From positions 40,933-104,932 of the forward strand of contig CANPYY010000005.1 of NCBI GenBank assembly GCA_947588675.1: a DNA stretch of 64,000 bases, given 5' to 3'. Made by a program: the position numbers and the translations under genes. Below are positions 39,089 to 47,752 of this stretch, piece after piece. Position 1 is the first letter of the stretch, and each line of letters opens with the position of its first letter. The DNA is from an uncultured Lachnospiraceae bacterium (GTDB lineage Bacteria; Bacillota; Clostridia; Lachnospirales; Lachnospiraceae). Below the pieces are notes generated by a model. It saw only the letters and a list, made by a program, of their open reading frames with translations. It was not told where the DNA came from and ran no database searches.

Positions 39089-40147
39089 CTATAACGCCGA
39101 TTGAAGCACAATACCATGCGCAATTCCAGGAATACTGTTACCTTCATGATAACTTACCGTTGACATCAATGCTCCTGTCGGCACAAATAATACTTTTTTC
39201 CATATTCCTTTCATAAGCTTATCCATCACAAGACCGCAAAGAGTAATTGCAGCGCATCCGCATCCGCTTCCTCCGGAATGGGTATCCTGTTTATCACTGT
39301 TATATATTTCAATTCCGCAATCCATATATATTTTGCTTATATCAATCCTGTCCGAAGACAGCATGTTCATAAGTATATCCCTTCCTACAACTCCCAAATC
39401 TCCTGTAATTACCCTGTCATATTCGCTAAAATCCGTATTAAAATCATCTGCATGCGTTTTTATCAAATCATACGCCGCAGGAGCCATTGCCGCGCCCATA
39501 TTATTCGGATCTTTAATGCCATAATCTACAATTTTCCCTGTAGTTATACCTGTAATGCTTACATATTGCTTTTTCTCATCGGCGATTTCAGGAACCAAGT
39601 CTTTTGAACTTAATATAATAGCTCCACTTCCGGTAACCGTAGTTGTAGCAGATAAGGGTCTTTGACTTCCATATCCCAACGGAAACCTGAATTCTTTCTC
39701 CGCCGTAGCAAAATGGCTTGATGTAAGGGCAATAGTTCTTCCTGCAAATCCTCCGTCTATCAGCATGGAAGCAAGCGCCGCGCTCTCACCCATTGTCGAA
39801 CAGGCTCCATACACTCCAAATAATGCTATATTCAGATTCTTAATACCAAACGACGTTGCCATAAGCTGTCCAAGCAAATCCCCTGCAACAATATAATCAA
39901 TATCTTCTTTTTTTACATTTGCTTTTTCTATCGCTTTTCTTACTGCCGACATCTGCATTTTACTTTCTGCTTCTTCCCAGTTATCCGAAGAAAACAGCGC
40001 TGAATCAGACGTTATATCAAAATAACGCCCAAGGGGACCTTCAGATTCCTTTTTTCCCGCCACTGACGCCCAACCGACAACAACCGGCGGATTAGTAAAA
40101 CATATACTTTGCTTTCCTCTTTTTTTAGTATCAGACAAATCTATCAC
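39089..40147 (-). CDS. spoVAD: Stage V sporulation protein AD (thiolase-fold)
   Basis: A 352-residue SpoVAD, the peripheral SpoVA subunit with a thiolase/ketosynthase-like fold that binds dipicolinic acid. Family segments are visible: PPVVVGWASVAGKKESEGPLG, DYIVAGDLLGQLMATSF, GVYGACSTMGES, SSHFATAEKEFRFPLGYG and GSGCGCAAITL. It forms a pair with spoVAE. A GGATAAAAT box with ACATA 14 bp upstream resembles forespore sigma-F/sigma-G promoters, in line with expression in the forespore. Confidence 0.95.
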   Translation of the reverse strand: MIDLSDTKKRGKQSICFTNPPVVVGWASVAGKKESEGPLGRYFDITSDSALFSSDNWEEAESKMQMSAVRKAIEKANVKKEDIDYIVAGDLLGQLMATSFGIKNLNIALFGVYGACSTMGESAALASMLIDGGFAGRTIALTSSHFATAEKEFRFPLGYGSQRPLSATTTVTGSGAIILSSKDLVPEIADEKKQYVSITGITTGKIVDYGIKDPNNMGAAMAPAAYDLIKTHADDFNTDFSEYDRVITGDLGVVGRDILMNMLSSDRIDISKIYMDCGIEIYNSDKQDTHSGGSGCGCAAITLCGLVMDKLMKGIWKKVLFVPTGALMSTVSYHEGNSIPGIAHGIVLQSAL

Positions 40148-40168
40148 CTACTTTATACATTAATGTAT

Positions 40169-40196
40169 ATTTTATCCGCAAAAGTATGTTTTATGT
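40169..40196 (-). promoter_or_regulatory. Candidate forespore sigma-F/G promoter of spoVAD
   Basis: On the minus strand ACATA (40192-40196), a 14-bp spacer and GGATAAAAT (40169-40177) fit the GYATA / GGnnAnAnT pattern apart from the first base. Confidence 0.4.
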
Positions 40197-40248
40197 ATTT
40201 GTCTGCAATTTTAATAAAATTTTTTATCAGAAGGAAAAACATAGGAAT

Positions 40249-40283
40249 GGGTATGACCGTCGCTAAACAACGACATCATACCC
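40249..40283 (-). terminator. Terminator-like hairpin after recX
   Basis: GGGTATGA pairs with TCATACCC, with GTCG/CGAC pairing inside. On the minus strand it is followed by ATTCCTATGTTTTT, so the U-run starts several bases away from the stem. Confidence 0.6.
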
Positions 40284-40322
40284 ACTCCGTATTCTTCAAA
40301 GAAATTTTGTTTATGTATAAAC

Positions 40323-40775
40323 TTAATTAATCAGACTCCTTATTTTGTCTGCCTGAAAGCCCTGCCTGTATAAAGCTTCAGATATCTTTCTTTTAACTAT
40401 ATAATCTGCCTCGGATATATCTGAAATATTTCTCCTTAAAAGCTGTTTTTTTAACGCCTTTTTTAATGCTTCAGAATCATCCGCTTCCTCAAGCGCTTCT
40501 TCTATTATATAATTCTCTATTCCCTTTACTTCAAGCTCTTTTCGTATTCTGCTAACGCTCCTTTTACTACTGTAACAAGTAACATAATATTCCGCATATC
40601 TTCGGTCATCCAGAAAATGCTGCTCAGAAAGATAATCTATTACCCGTGTTACCGTGTCATCCATAAAGCCATTCTTTAACAGTCTCTCCCGGACTTCAAG
40701 ACACGTCCTGTCATTATATTTTAAAATCACCAACGCCTTATTAAGGGCCTGTTTATATTCAATATCCGAATCCAA
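40323..40775 (-). CDS. recX: RecA regulator RecX
   Basis: A 150-residue RecX with the three tandem helical repeats of the family: LVILKYNDRTCLEVRERLLKNGF, VIDYLSEQHFLDDRRYAEYYV and the IRKELEVKGIENYIIEEAL segment. It binds inside the RecA filament groove and limits RecA activity. It lies 69 bp downstream of recA on the same strand, the classical order, and probably shares the SOS promoter. Length is in the normal range for short Firmicute RecX. Confidence 0.92.
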   Translation of the reverse strand: MDSDIEYKQALNKALVILKYNDRTCLEVRERLLKNGFMDDTVTRVIDYLSEQHFLDDRRYAEYYVTCYSSKRSVSRIRKELEVKGIENYIIEEALEEADDSEALKKALKKQLLRRNISDISEADYIVKRKISEALYRQGFQADKIRSLIN

Positions 40776-40844
40776 TATTATCTCTCCCTATACTGTAAAG
40801 AAAGCATTTATATAAGCAGTCAAAATACAACGAAACGCCCTTTG

Positions 40845-41888
40845 TCACTCAAAAAAGTCTATATCTTCTTCCTGCACTTCTTCCTTTTCAGAACCGTCAA
40901 TATTGAAAAGAGCCCTTACTTTTCTTTCTACTTCATCCATAATATCAGGATGGCTTACAAGAAACTGCTTTGCATTTTCACGTCCTTGTCCTATTTTCTC
41001 GCCATTATATGCAAACCATGCTCCGCTCTTATCAATAATATTTTTCTTTACTGCCAAATCAAGTATATCTCCTTCTTTAGATATACCTTTTCCAAACATT
41101 ACATCAAATTCTGCTTCACCAAAAGGAGGCGCAACCTTATTCTTTACAACCTTTACTCTTGTCCTGTTACCAATAAACTCTCCATTCTGTTTAAGCGTTT
41201 CAATTCTTCTTACATCCATTCTTATGGAAGAATAAAATTTAAGCGCACGTCCGCCGGTCGTAGTTTCCGGATTACCAAACATAACTCCGACCTTTTCACG
41301 AAGCTGATTAATAAATATAACAACGCATCCCGATTTGCTGACAACCGGAGTAAGCTTACGGAGCGCCTGCGACATAAGCCTTGCCTGAAGTCCTACATGG
41401 GAATCTCCCATCTCGCCATCTATCTCGGCTCTTGGTACAAGCGCTGCCACAGAATCGACAACTATAACATCCATTGCTCCCGATCTTACCATGGTTTCCG
41501 TAATCTCAAGCGCCTGTTCTCCATTATCAGGCTGTGATATATAAAGATTATCTATATCCACACCTATATTGCCCGCATATACCGGGTCAAGTGCATGTTC
41601 TGCATCTATAAATCCTGCTATTCCGCCTCTTTTCTGTATCTCGGCAACTACGTGCAATGCAACCGTCGTCTTTCCGCTGGATTCAGGACCATATATCTCA
41701 ACTATCCTTCCTCTTGGCACACCTCCTACCCCAAGTGCAATATCAAGGCTGAGCGAACCTGTAGGTATAGCTTCCACATTAAGCACTGCCCCTTTATCTC
41801 CAAGTTTCATCACAGTACCTTTTCCATACTGCTTTTCTATCTGTACAAGCGCAGATTCCAATGCCTTTATCTTATTACTGTCTGCCAT
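40845..41888 (-). CDS. recA: Recombinase A
   Basis: A 347-residue RecA that forms filaments on single-stranded DNA, drives strand exchange and triggers LexA cleavage. Walker A is GPESSGKTT, Walker [12 protein letters not shown], loop L1 [19 protein letters not shown] and L2 [28 protein letters not shown]. The acidic C-terminal tail [12 protein letters not shown] is typical. The upstream region has a strong promoter and a perfect LexA box (listed separately), so SOS induction is well supported. recX follows. Confidence 0.98.
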   Translation of the reverse strand: MADSNKIKALESALVQIEKQYGKGTVMKLGDKGAVLNVEAIPTGSLSLDIALGVGGVPRGRIVEIYGPESSGKTTVALHVVAEIQKRGGIAGFIDAEHALDPVYAGNIGVDIDNLYISQPDNGEQALEITETMVRSGAMDVIVVDSVAALVPRAEIDGEMGDSHVGLQARLMSQALRKLTPVVSKSGCVVIFINQLREKVGVMFGNPETTTGGRALKFYSSIRMDVRRIETLKQNGEFIGNRTRVKVVKNKVAPPFGEAEFDVMFGKGISKEGDILDLAVKKNIIDKSGAWFAYNGEKIGQGRENAKQFLVSHPDIMDEVERKVRALFNIDGSEKEEVQEEDIDFFE

Positions 41889-41906
41889 TACATTTCCTCC
41901 TTATAC

Positions 41907-41918
41907 GAACTTATGTTC
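41907..41918 (-). promoter_or_regulatory. LexA (SOS) box at recA
   Basis: GAACTTATGTTC is a perfect GAAC-N4-GTTC half-site pair of the Gram-positive LexA/DinR consensus. It lies between the -10 and the recA start codon. Confidence 0.85.
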
Positions 41919-41929
41919 TTATGTGGACT

Positions 41930-41958
41930 ATCATAATATAAAAACATATGTTTGTCAA
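41930..41958 (-). promoter_or_regulatory. Predicted recA promoter
   Basis: On the minus strand TTGACA (41953-41958), a 17-bp spacer and TATGAT (41930-41935). The spacer contains most of a second palindrome, AAACATATGTTT (41942-41953). Confidence 0.8.
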
Positions 41959-42045
41959 CTTATTTTGTTAAGCTAATTATAACAGTCTGCTTTCCAATTG
42001 TACATATCAGTAATACACAAAATGTTATGTAATATTTTGTATATA

Positions 42046-42504
42046 TTATCTCAATCTTCCTGTTTCGTATTTCAGCCTCGTTTCAAGGTATTGTACAATC
42101 TGCTCATACAACTCGTCAGGATGCTTTGTATCGGGAGCGATATCAAACGCAACTGCAAGGTTTCCAAGCATTTTAGCATCAATCATGTCTTTCTTTTCCG
42201 TAATCTTATCAAGTTTCTCTTTTATGGTTTCAGCATCAAGGATACTGGTCAGCAGGGCGTTTTCATTATTTTCCGTTTCCGGCTGCCCGGATATCTTAAC
42301 AAATCTTTTCTTACCATCTTTCGTATAGTTTCCAAACATATCTGCAGGCCGCGCATATATTTTAAAATCATCATATAACGCCTGATATATAACAAGTTCC
42401 TCCCCGTTTTCCGTATGCGTTGCCATCGTTACAATCTGATATTCCCCTCCTTTATAATGACGGTAACGTTCCCCCGGCACAGGCCTTTTTGATTCGTATG
42501 ACAT
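42046..42504 (-). CDS. DUF1653 domain protein with C-terminal extension
   Basis: A 152-residue protein. Residues ~8-70 match DUF1653 (RPVPGERYRHYKGGEYQIV, LVIYQALY, FKIYARPADMF). The remaining ~80 residues are a charged, probably helical extension (TIKEKLDKITEKKDMIDAKML...) not usual for the short stand-alone forms. The function of DUF1653 is unknown; the small beta-rich domain is common in Firmicutes and Proteobacteria. AGGAGG lies before the ATG. The gene stands alone between recA and the divergent aldolase gene. Confidence 0.82.
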   Translation of the reverse strand: MSYESKRPVPGERYRHYKGGEYQIVTMATHTENGEELVIYQALYDDFKIYARPADMFGNYTKDGKKRFVKISGQPETENNENALLTSILDAETIKEKLDKITEKKDMIDAKMLGNLAVAFDIAPDTKHPDELYEQIVQYLETRLKYETGRLR

Positions 42505-42591
42505 ATTATACCTCCTGTTAAACTGATAATATTCCTGTAATATTATAACAGAAATTCAGTAATCATACACTGTAAATTACATTTTTTTAAA

Positions 42592-42619
42592 TTGACAAGC
42601 TTTTTTATTGATTTATAAT
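42592..42619 (+). promoter_or_regulatory. Predicted promoter of the KDPG aldolase fusion gene
   Basis: TTGACA (42592-42597), a 16-bp spacer and TATAAT (42614-42619). Confidence 0.65.
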
Positions 42620-42653
42620 AATAGAAGATTATATTTATTAAGGAGATGCATAT

Positions 42654-43631
42654 ATGAACAGCATTTTAGAAGAAATATCAAACATAGGAATAGTTCCCGT
42701 AATAAAACTTGACGATGCGAAAGACGCCCTCCCGCTTGCAAAGGCGCTGTGCGAAGGCGGTCTTTACTGTGCAGAAATAACTTTCAGGACTTCCGCTGCC
42801 GAAGAATCAATAAGGCTTATAACAAAAGAATTTCCTGACATGCTTGTCGGAGCCGGAACAGTGCTGACTACAGAGCAGGTAAGCGATGCTGTAAATGCCG
42901 GAGCCCGTTTTATCGTAAGTCCGGGATTTAACCCTGATGTAGTAAAATACTGTATAGATAAAGATATTCCCGTAATCCCGGGATGCTCAACGCCAAGCGA
43001 TGTGGAACATGCAATCGCGCTCGGTCTTGAAGTGGTTAAATTTTTCCCTGCCGAAGCAGCAGGCGGTCTTCCGATGATTAAAGCAATGTCAGCGCCATAT
43101 ACCGGAGTAAAATTCATGCCGACCGGAGGAATAAATGCCTATAATATTAATTCTTATCTTGCATTTTCAAAAATAATTGCCTGTGGCGGCAGTTTCATGG
43201 TAAAGGACAATTTTATCAAAAACGGCGAATTTGATAAAATCACTGAACTTACAAGGCAGGCTGTAAATACCATACTCGGCTTTGAAATGGGTCATGTGGG
43301 AATTAACACTGACGGAAAGGATTGCGCTGATTTGCTTGCATCGTTTTTTGCATCCTCATTTGGATTTACCACAACGGACGCACCCGGAAAAGTTGGCTAC
43401 TTTGCCGGAAACGGAATAGAGCTCCTATATGACAGCAAAAGCTTTACAGGCGAAAAAGGACACATTGCAATACTCACTAATTCTGTAGAGCGCGCTATAT
43501 ATCATCTTGGCAAAAAGGGTATTGAATTTGAAGAAAAGACCGCGCGTTATGCAGAAGACGGCAAACGTACATTTATATATCTTAAAGGTCTGTACTCAGG
43601 ATTTACAATCCATCTTTCGCAAAAGAAATGA
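42654..43631 (+). CDS. KDPG/KHG aldolase fused to a VOC (glyoxalase-like) domain
   Basis: A 325-residue fusion. Residues 1-205 are a class I 2-keto-3-deoxy-6-phosphogluconate aldolase (Eda) with Glu41 (AEITFRTS), GAGTVL and Schiff-base Lys129 (VVKFFPAE). It would split KDPG to pyruvate and glyceraldehyde-3-phosphate. Residues ~210-325 have VOC layout (GHVGINTDGKDCADLLASFFASSFGF, then HIAILTNSVERAIYHL) and could be regulatory or sugar-binding. AAGGAG precedes the ATG. No KDG kinase, uronate enzyme or Entner-Doudoroff dehydratase lies next to it, so its pathway cannot be read from the neighbours. It has its own promoter and terminator. Confidence 0.92.
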   Translation: MNSILEEISNIGIVPVIKLDDAKDALPLAKALCEGGLYCAEITFRTSAAEESIRLITKEFPDMLVGAGTVLTTEQVSDAVNAGARFIVSPGFNPDVVKYCIDKDIPVIPGCSTPSDVEHAIALGLEVVKFFPAEAAGGLPMIKAMSAPYTGVKFMPTGGINAYNINSYLAFSKIIACGGSFMVKDNFIKNGEFDKITELTRQAVNTILGFEMGHVGINTDGKDCADLLASFFASSFGFTTTDAPGKVGYFAGNGIELLYDSKSFTGEKGHIAILTNSVERAIYHLGKKGIEFEEKTARYAEDGKRTFIYLKGLYSGFTIHLSQKK

Positions 43632-43713
43632 ATAATCCCGTTCCATGTCTGACAGGCATACACGGACAATAGGTTATTTTGATATTCATTATTTTTTGAA
43701 AATAAGCTTAAAT

Positions 43714-43748
43714 AAGACAGGGAGCCTCGGTTTAAGGAACCCTGTCTT
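43714..43748. terminator. Bidirectional intrinsic terminator
   Basis: AAGACAGGG pairs with CCCTGTCTT, with GCCT/AAGG extending inside. It is followed by TTTATATATC on the plus strand and by TTATTTAAGC on the minus strand. It serves the aldolase gene and the converging citrate synthase gene. Confidence 0.8.
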
Positions 43749-43780
43749 TATATATCTTATCGTATTCAATTTATATTTAT

Positions 43781-45154
43781 CTATCTTTTATCAAGCTCTT
43801 TATAATCTTTATGAACTCCAACAAACTTATAAGCCGGTCTTATTATCTTACCGTTATTGACAAGTTCTTCAAGCCTGTGCGCACACCATCCCGACATTCT
43901 TGAAATAGTAAATATCGGTGTAAACAGTTCTTCAGGAATCTCAAGCATTGAATATACAAGTCCGCTGTAAAAATCTACATTCGCACATACAGGTTTAAAC
44001 AACTGCCTTTGTATGGTAATAAGTTCAGAAGCAATCCTTTCTACGGTTTCATATAATTTGAACTCTTTTTCCCTGCCTTTTTCTACAGATAACTGCTTAG
44101 CATAATCTTTAAGGATAATTTTTCTCGGGTCAGATAATGTATATACCGCATGTCCCATACCATATATAAGACCTGCTCTATCAAACGCCTCCTTATTAAG
44201 GATTTTCATGAGATATTCCCTAATCTTATCTTCATCATCCCAGTCGCTTATATGTGCTTTAATATCAGCAAACATCTGTGTTACTTTCATATTTGCGCCA
44301 CCATGCCTCGGACCTTTAAGCGAACCTATGGACGCCGTTATTGCTGAATATGAATCTGTTCCCGTAGTGCTTACAACATGCGTGGTAAATGTAGAGTTAT
44401 TACCTCCTCCATGTTCTGCATGAAGTACAAGCGCCATATCAAGAATTTTTGCTTCAAGCGGTGTATATTTACCGTCATATCTTAACATCCTGAGTATATT
44501 CTCCGCTATTGAACAGCTTTTATCCGGATTGCGGATTACAAGCGTTGCATCCTTTTTAAAATGCAGATATGCATGATACGCATATACCGATATCAGCGGA
44601 ACTTTACTGATTAACTGAAGCGATTGCCTTAACACGTTAGGCACCGATATATCATCAGGGTTCGGATCATATGAATACAGCGTAAGTATTCCTTTCTGCA
44701 ATGCATTCATAATATTTGAACTCGGCGCCTTCATAATAACATCACGTACAAACTGCCCTGACAATTCCTGCATTTCCGCAAGTATCACTTTAAAACTTTC
44801 AAGCTGCTTTTCGTTTGGCAGTTCCCCAAACAACAGCAGATATGTAGTTTCTTCAAAACAAAACCTTCTCTTATCAAAATCCTTTACCAGTTCACATATA
44901 TTATATCCCTGATAATACAGTTCACCATCCGACGGTATCTTACGTCCCTCAATAGTTTTATATGAAACTACGTCTGATATTTCCGTAAGCCCTGTAAGCA
45001 CACCCTTACCATTGGCATCACGAAGTCCCCTTTTTACATCATATTCTTCGTACAGGTCCAGATTAATAGCTCCGGACGCCATACAGTACTGTACAAGTTC
45101 ATCGAATTGTTCCCGCGCTTTAGGTCCCATTTCCATAATTGATCTTTTCGCCAT
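43781..45154 (-). CDS. gltA: Citrate synthase
   Basis: A 457-residue (Si)-citrate synthase-type protein that condenses oxaloacetate and acetyl-CoA. Catalytic His residues fall in LHAEHGGGNNSTFTTHVVSTTGTD and KGPRHGGANMKV, and the Asp in NVDFYSGLVY. The track start at 45193 adds 13 residues; the ATG at 45154 follows GGGGG at good distance and begins MAKRSIMEMG. In an anaerobe it probably feeds glutamate synthesis. It lies downstream of the por operon, but a terminator at 45228-45250 separates them, so shared transcription would need read-through. Confidence 0.93.
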   Translation of the reverse strand: MAKRSIMEMGPKAREQFDELVQYCMASGAINLDLYEEYDVKRGLRDANGKGVLTGLTEISDVVSYKTIEGRKIPSDGELYYQGYNICELVKDFDKRRFCFEETTYLLLFGELPNEKQLESFKVILAEMQELSGQFVRDVIMKAPSSNIMNALQKGILTLYSYDPNPDDISVPNVLRQSLQLISKVPLISVYAYHAYLHFKKDATLVIRNPDKSCSIAENILRMLRYDGKYTPLEAKILDMALVLHAEHGGGNNSTFTTHVVSTTGTDSYSAITASIGSLKGPRHGGANMKVTQMFADIKAHISDWDDEDKIREYLMKILNKEAFDRAGLIYGMGHAVYTLSDPRKIILKDYAKQLSVEKGREKEFKLYETVERIASELITIQRQLFKPVCANVDFYSGLVYSMLEIPEELFTPIFTISRMSGWCAHRLEELVNNGKIIRPAYKFVGVHKDYKELDKR

Positions 45155-45227
45155 ATAATTCCCCCTTATTACAATAATCTGCATAAATAGCACCCTGCAT
45201 TTATGTATACGCTAGGTAAAAAAAATC

Positions 45228-45250
45228 GTGCCTCAGCTACGCTAACGCAC
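45228..45250 (-). terminator. Intrinsic terminator of the por operon
   Basis: On the minus strand GTGC...GCAC with TTAGC/GCTGA pairing inside (one mismatch) and a 3-nt loop, followed by GATTTTTTTT. Confidence 0.7.
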
Positions 45251-45276
45251 AACATTGTCTTTACATATAATAACAT

Positions 45277-45306
45277 TTTAGCCCGGCAATGTCAAGCCGG
45301 GCTAAA
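45277..45306. repeat. Hairpin just after the porB stop codon
   Basis: TTTAGCCCGGC pairs perfectly with GCCGGGCTAAA across 8 nt and begins two bases after porB. No U-run follows on the minus strand, so it may stabilise the mRNA 3' end or pause polymerase before the true terminator. Confidence 0.75.
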
Positions 45307-45308
45307 TA

Positions 45309-46262
45309 TTACATATTACATTTTATAAGTATTTCATTCCAGTTTTTATCAACTTCCTTCTGGAAATCTGCAAGAAGTTCTTCATTTTCCGGTTTGAACA
45401 AATGCCTGAATCTTCTCTGCGGTCTTAAAAAGTCTTCAATAGGCAGTTTCTTTTTCGGCGTATATGTCAGCGTCCATGTACCGTCAATCACTTCAAACAT
45501 AGGCCAATAACACGTATCAACTGCCAGTCTGCATATTTCCATCATATCCGATGTTTCATAACCCCATCCCCTCGGACATGGCGAAAGCACATTCAGGAAT
45601 GCCGGTCCCGGAGTATATATCGCCTTTTCTGCTTTGGTGTATATATCCTTGAAGTTACCTAAAAATGTTGTCTGTCCAACATACGGGATATGATGTTCCG
45701 CCATTATTGCCGCCAGGTCTTTTCTTACCTGTACTTTACCATTCTTTACCTTTCCCGCAGGAGTTGTAGTTGTATCGGCAAACCTTGGTGTTGCAGACGA
45801 ACGCTGTGTTCCGGTATTCATATATGCGCCGTTATCATAACATACATATACAAAATCATGTCCTCTTTCCATTGCTCCCGACATTGACTGGAACCCAATA
45901 TCATATGTTCCGCCGTCACCGCCGAAAGTAATAAACTTATATTCGCCTTTTATCTTTCCCTGTCCTTTAAGTACCCTGTAAGCCGTTTCAACACCCGACA
46001 TGGTCGCGCCTGCATTTTCAAACGCATTATGTATATAACTGTCCTCATATGCTGAATAAGGATACATATAAGAAGATACTTCAAGGCAACTTGTTGCATT
46101 TCCGACTACAGCCTTATCTCCCTCATGCAGGGAACGAAGCACTGAACGGACAGCAACAGCTCCGCCACAGCCGGCACACATTCTGTGTCCGGGTACAAAT
46201 CTGTCCTTTTTATTAATCATTTCCTCTTTAAAATTATATGATTTATTCATAACATTATCCAT
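45309..46262 (-). CDS. porB: 2-oxoacid:ferredoxin oxidoreductase, beta subunit
   Basis: A 317-residue thiamine-diphosphate subunit. N-terminal cluster ligands are in HRMCAGCGGAVAVRSVL with a further conserved Cys downstream. The TPP motif is FGGDGGTYDIGFQSMSGAMERG, and YDNGAYMNTGTQRSSATP is typical of pyruvate:ferredoxin oxidoreductase. It decarboxylates a 2-oxoacid and passes electrons to ferredoxin, or runs in reverse as a synthase. The track start (46277, a GTG overlapping the porA stop) is less likely than the ATG at 46262 with GAGGTGG upstream. It is the last gene of porC-porD-porA-porB. Confidence 0.95.
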   Translation of the reverse strand: MDNVMNKSYNFKEEMINKKDRFVPGHRMCAGCGGAVAVRSVLRSLHEGDKAVVGNATSCLEVSSYMYPYSAYEDSYIHNAFENAGATMSGVETAYRVLKGQGKIKGEYKFITFGGDGGTYDIGFQSMSGAMERGHDFVYVCYDNGAYMNTGTQRSSATPRFADTTTTPAGKVKNGKVQVRKDLAAIMAEHHIPYVGQTTFLGNFKDIYTKAEKAIYTPGPAFLNVLSPCPRGWGYETSDMMEICRLAVDTCYWPMFEVIDGTWTLTYTPKKKLPIEDFLRPQRRFRHLFKPENEELLADFQKEVDKNWNEILIKCNM

Positions 46263-46273
46263 TTGTAGCCACC

Positions 46274-47458
46274 TCACTCCCTAAGTCCGATATATCTGTA
46301 ATTATCTCTTACTTCATGTGTTTCTGCTATTCTGTAAAGTTCTTCATAAACCTTTTCAAAATCATCCGTAGTAATATCACGTCCACCAAGTCCATATATG
46401 TAATTTACAACTTCGGCATTCACTTTCGCGCGATATAATGCCGCAGTAACTTCGGCTCCAAGCGGTCCTCCGGTTCCCGAGAACATCTCGGAACGGTCAA
46501 GTATCGCAACGGCTTTTACTTTGCTTAACGCTGCCGCTATTTCTTCATCAGGGAACGGACGGAACACCCTTATCTTAACAAGTCCTACCTTTTTACCTGT
46601 AGTGCTTCTTATATGTTCTATGGCTGCTTTTGCCGTTCCCGCCGCAGAACCGATAACTACAACAGCATATTCCGCATCTTCCATTCTGTATTCTTCAAAG
46701 AAACCGTACTTTCTTCCTGAAATTTTTTCAAATTCCTCTGCTACCGAAAGAATAACCTTTCTGGCATTAAGCATTGCCTGTCTTTGTCCCCTCTTAGATT
46801 CCATATAATAATTGGATACTGCATAAGGTCCTATAGCCATAGGTTCTTTCTCATTAAGCAGAAAATGCTCCGGGTTTCGTTCTCCCACAAAAGCTTTTAC
46901 AAGTTCATCTTCAACAAGTTCTATATTCTCTACGCCATGGCTTGTTATAAAACCGTCCTGGCATATCATTACAGGCAGCATAACATCTTTATTTTCCGCT
47001 ATTTTAAATGACTGCAGGAAATTATCATAAGCCTCCTGATTCGACTCAGCATATATCTGAATCCAGCCGCTGTCCCTTGCTCCCATACTGTCGGAATGGT
47101 CGGCATTAATATTGATAGGTCCTGAAAGCGCCCTGTTCACAAGCGCAAGCACTATCGGAAGCCTGTCTGACGCCGCAACATAAAGTTCTTCCCACATAAG
47201 TGCAAGACCACACGATGAAGTTGCCGTAAGAGTTCTTGCGCCTGCCGCGGAAGCTCCTATTGCCGCACTCATAGAGCTGTGCTCGCTTTCTACATGAATA
47301 AATTCAGTATCTATATCTCCGTTTGCTATGTATGAAGCAACATACTGCGGTATTTCGGTAGACGGAGTAATAGGAAATGCCGGCATTACATCCGGATTAA
47401 TCTGTTTGATTGCATAGGCAACCGCTTCATTACCCGATAATCTTTCTCTTATAGACAT
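46274..47458 (-). CDS. porA: 2-oxoacid:ferredoxin oxidoreductase, alpha subunit
   Basis: A 394-residue alpha subunit with FPITPSTEIPQYVASY, the VESEHSSMSAAIGASAAGARTLTATSS core, NRALSGPININADHSDSM (substrate/TPP loop) and the typical C-terminal YIYGLGGRDI and RYIGLRE. These segments are of the pyruvate-oxidoreductase type as remembered from thermophile PorA. Substrate choice cannot be proved by eye, and the T-box in front of the operon raises the possibility of a branched-chain 2-oxoacid. GGAGG precedes the ATG. It follows porD by 3 bp. Confidence 0.95.
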   Translation of the reverse strand: MSIRERLSGNEAVAYAIKQINPDVMPAFPITPSTEIPQYVASYIANGDIDTEFIHVESEHSSMSAAIGASAAGARTLTATSSCGLALMWEELYVAASDRLPIVLALVNRALSGPININADHSDSMGARDSGWIQIYAESNQEAYDNFLQSFKIAENKDVMLPVMICQDGFITSHGVENIELVEDELVKAFVGERNPEHFLLNEKEPMAIGPYAVSNYYMESKRGQRQAMLNARKVILSVAEEFEKISGRKYGFFEEYRMEDAEYAVVVIGSAAGTAKAAIEHIRSTTGKKVGLVKIRVFRPFPDEEIAAALSKVKAVAILDRSEMFSGTGGPLGAEVTAALYRAKVNAEVVNYIYGLGGRDITTDDFEKVYEELYRIAETHEVRDNYRYIGLRE

Positions 47459-47461
47459 TCT

Positions 47462-47752
47462 TTACACCTCCATGCTTATTGCATCAAATGGACACACCTT
47501 GGCGCATATTCCACAGCCTTTGCAGTGATCCATGTCAAATTCTATTTTTTCATCTTTAGTAACAAGTATACTCATATCAGGGCATACAGGCACACAAAGG
47601 AAACAATCCCTGCATTTTTCAGAATTATGTACCGGTCTTTGCGTCCTCCACTCTCCCGTTTTAAATTCTCTCGATGTAGCAGCCTCAAAAAGCTTATTTC
47701 CTTCTGTTATGTCCTGCCATGGTGACTGTTCATTAATCTTATCGCCTATCAT
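47462..47752 (-). CDS. porD: 2-oxoacid:ferredoxin oxidoreductase, delta (ferredoxin-like) subunit
   Basis: A 96-residue protein with two [4Fe-4S] motifs, CRDCFLCVPVCPD (about residues 42-54) and CKGCGICAKVCPF (about 77-89), as in PorD. It carries electrons from the TPP subunit to external ferredoxin. Its ATG overlaps the porC stop (ATGA), which indicates translational coupling. The N-terminal 40 residues are polar and contain the TGEWRTQRPV segment common in PorD. Confidence 0.95.
   Translation of the reverse strand: MIGDKINEQSPWQDITEGNKLFEAATSREFKTGEWRTQRPVHNSEKCRDCFLCVPVCPDMSILVTKDEKIEFDMDHCKGCGICAKVCPFDAISMEV

Noticed and set aside
45281-45306. Main por operon terminator
   Set aside because: A perfect stem but no U-run; the hairpin at 45228-45250 followed by eight Ts fits better.
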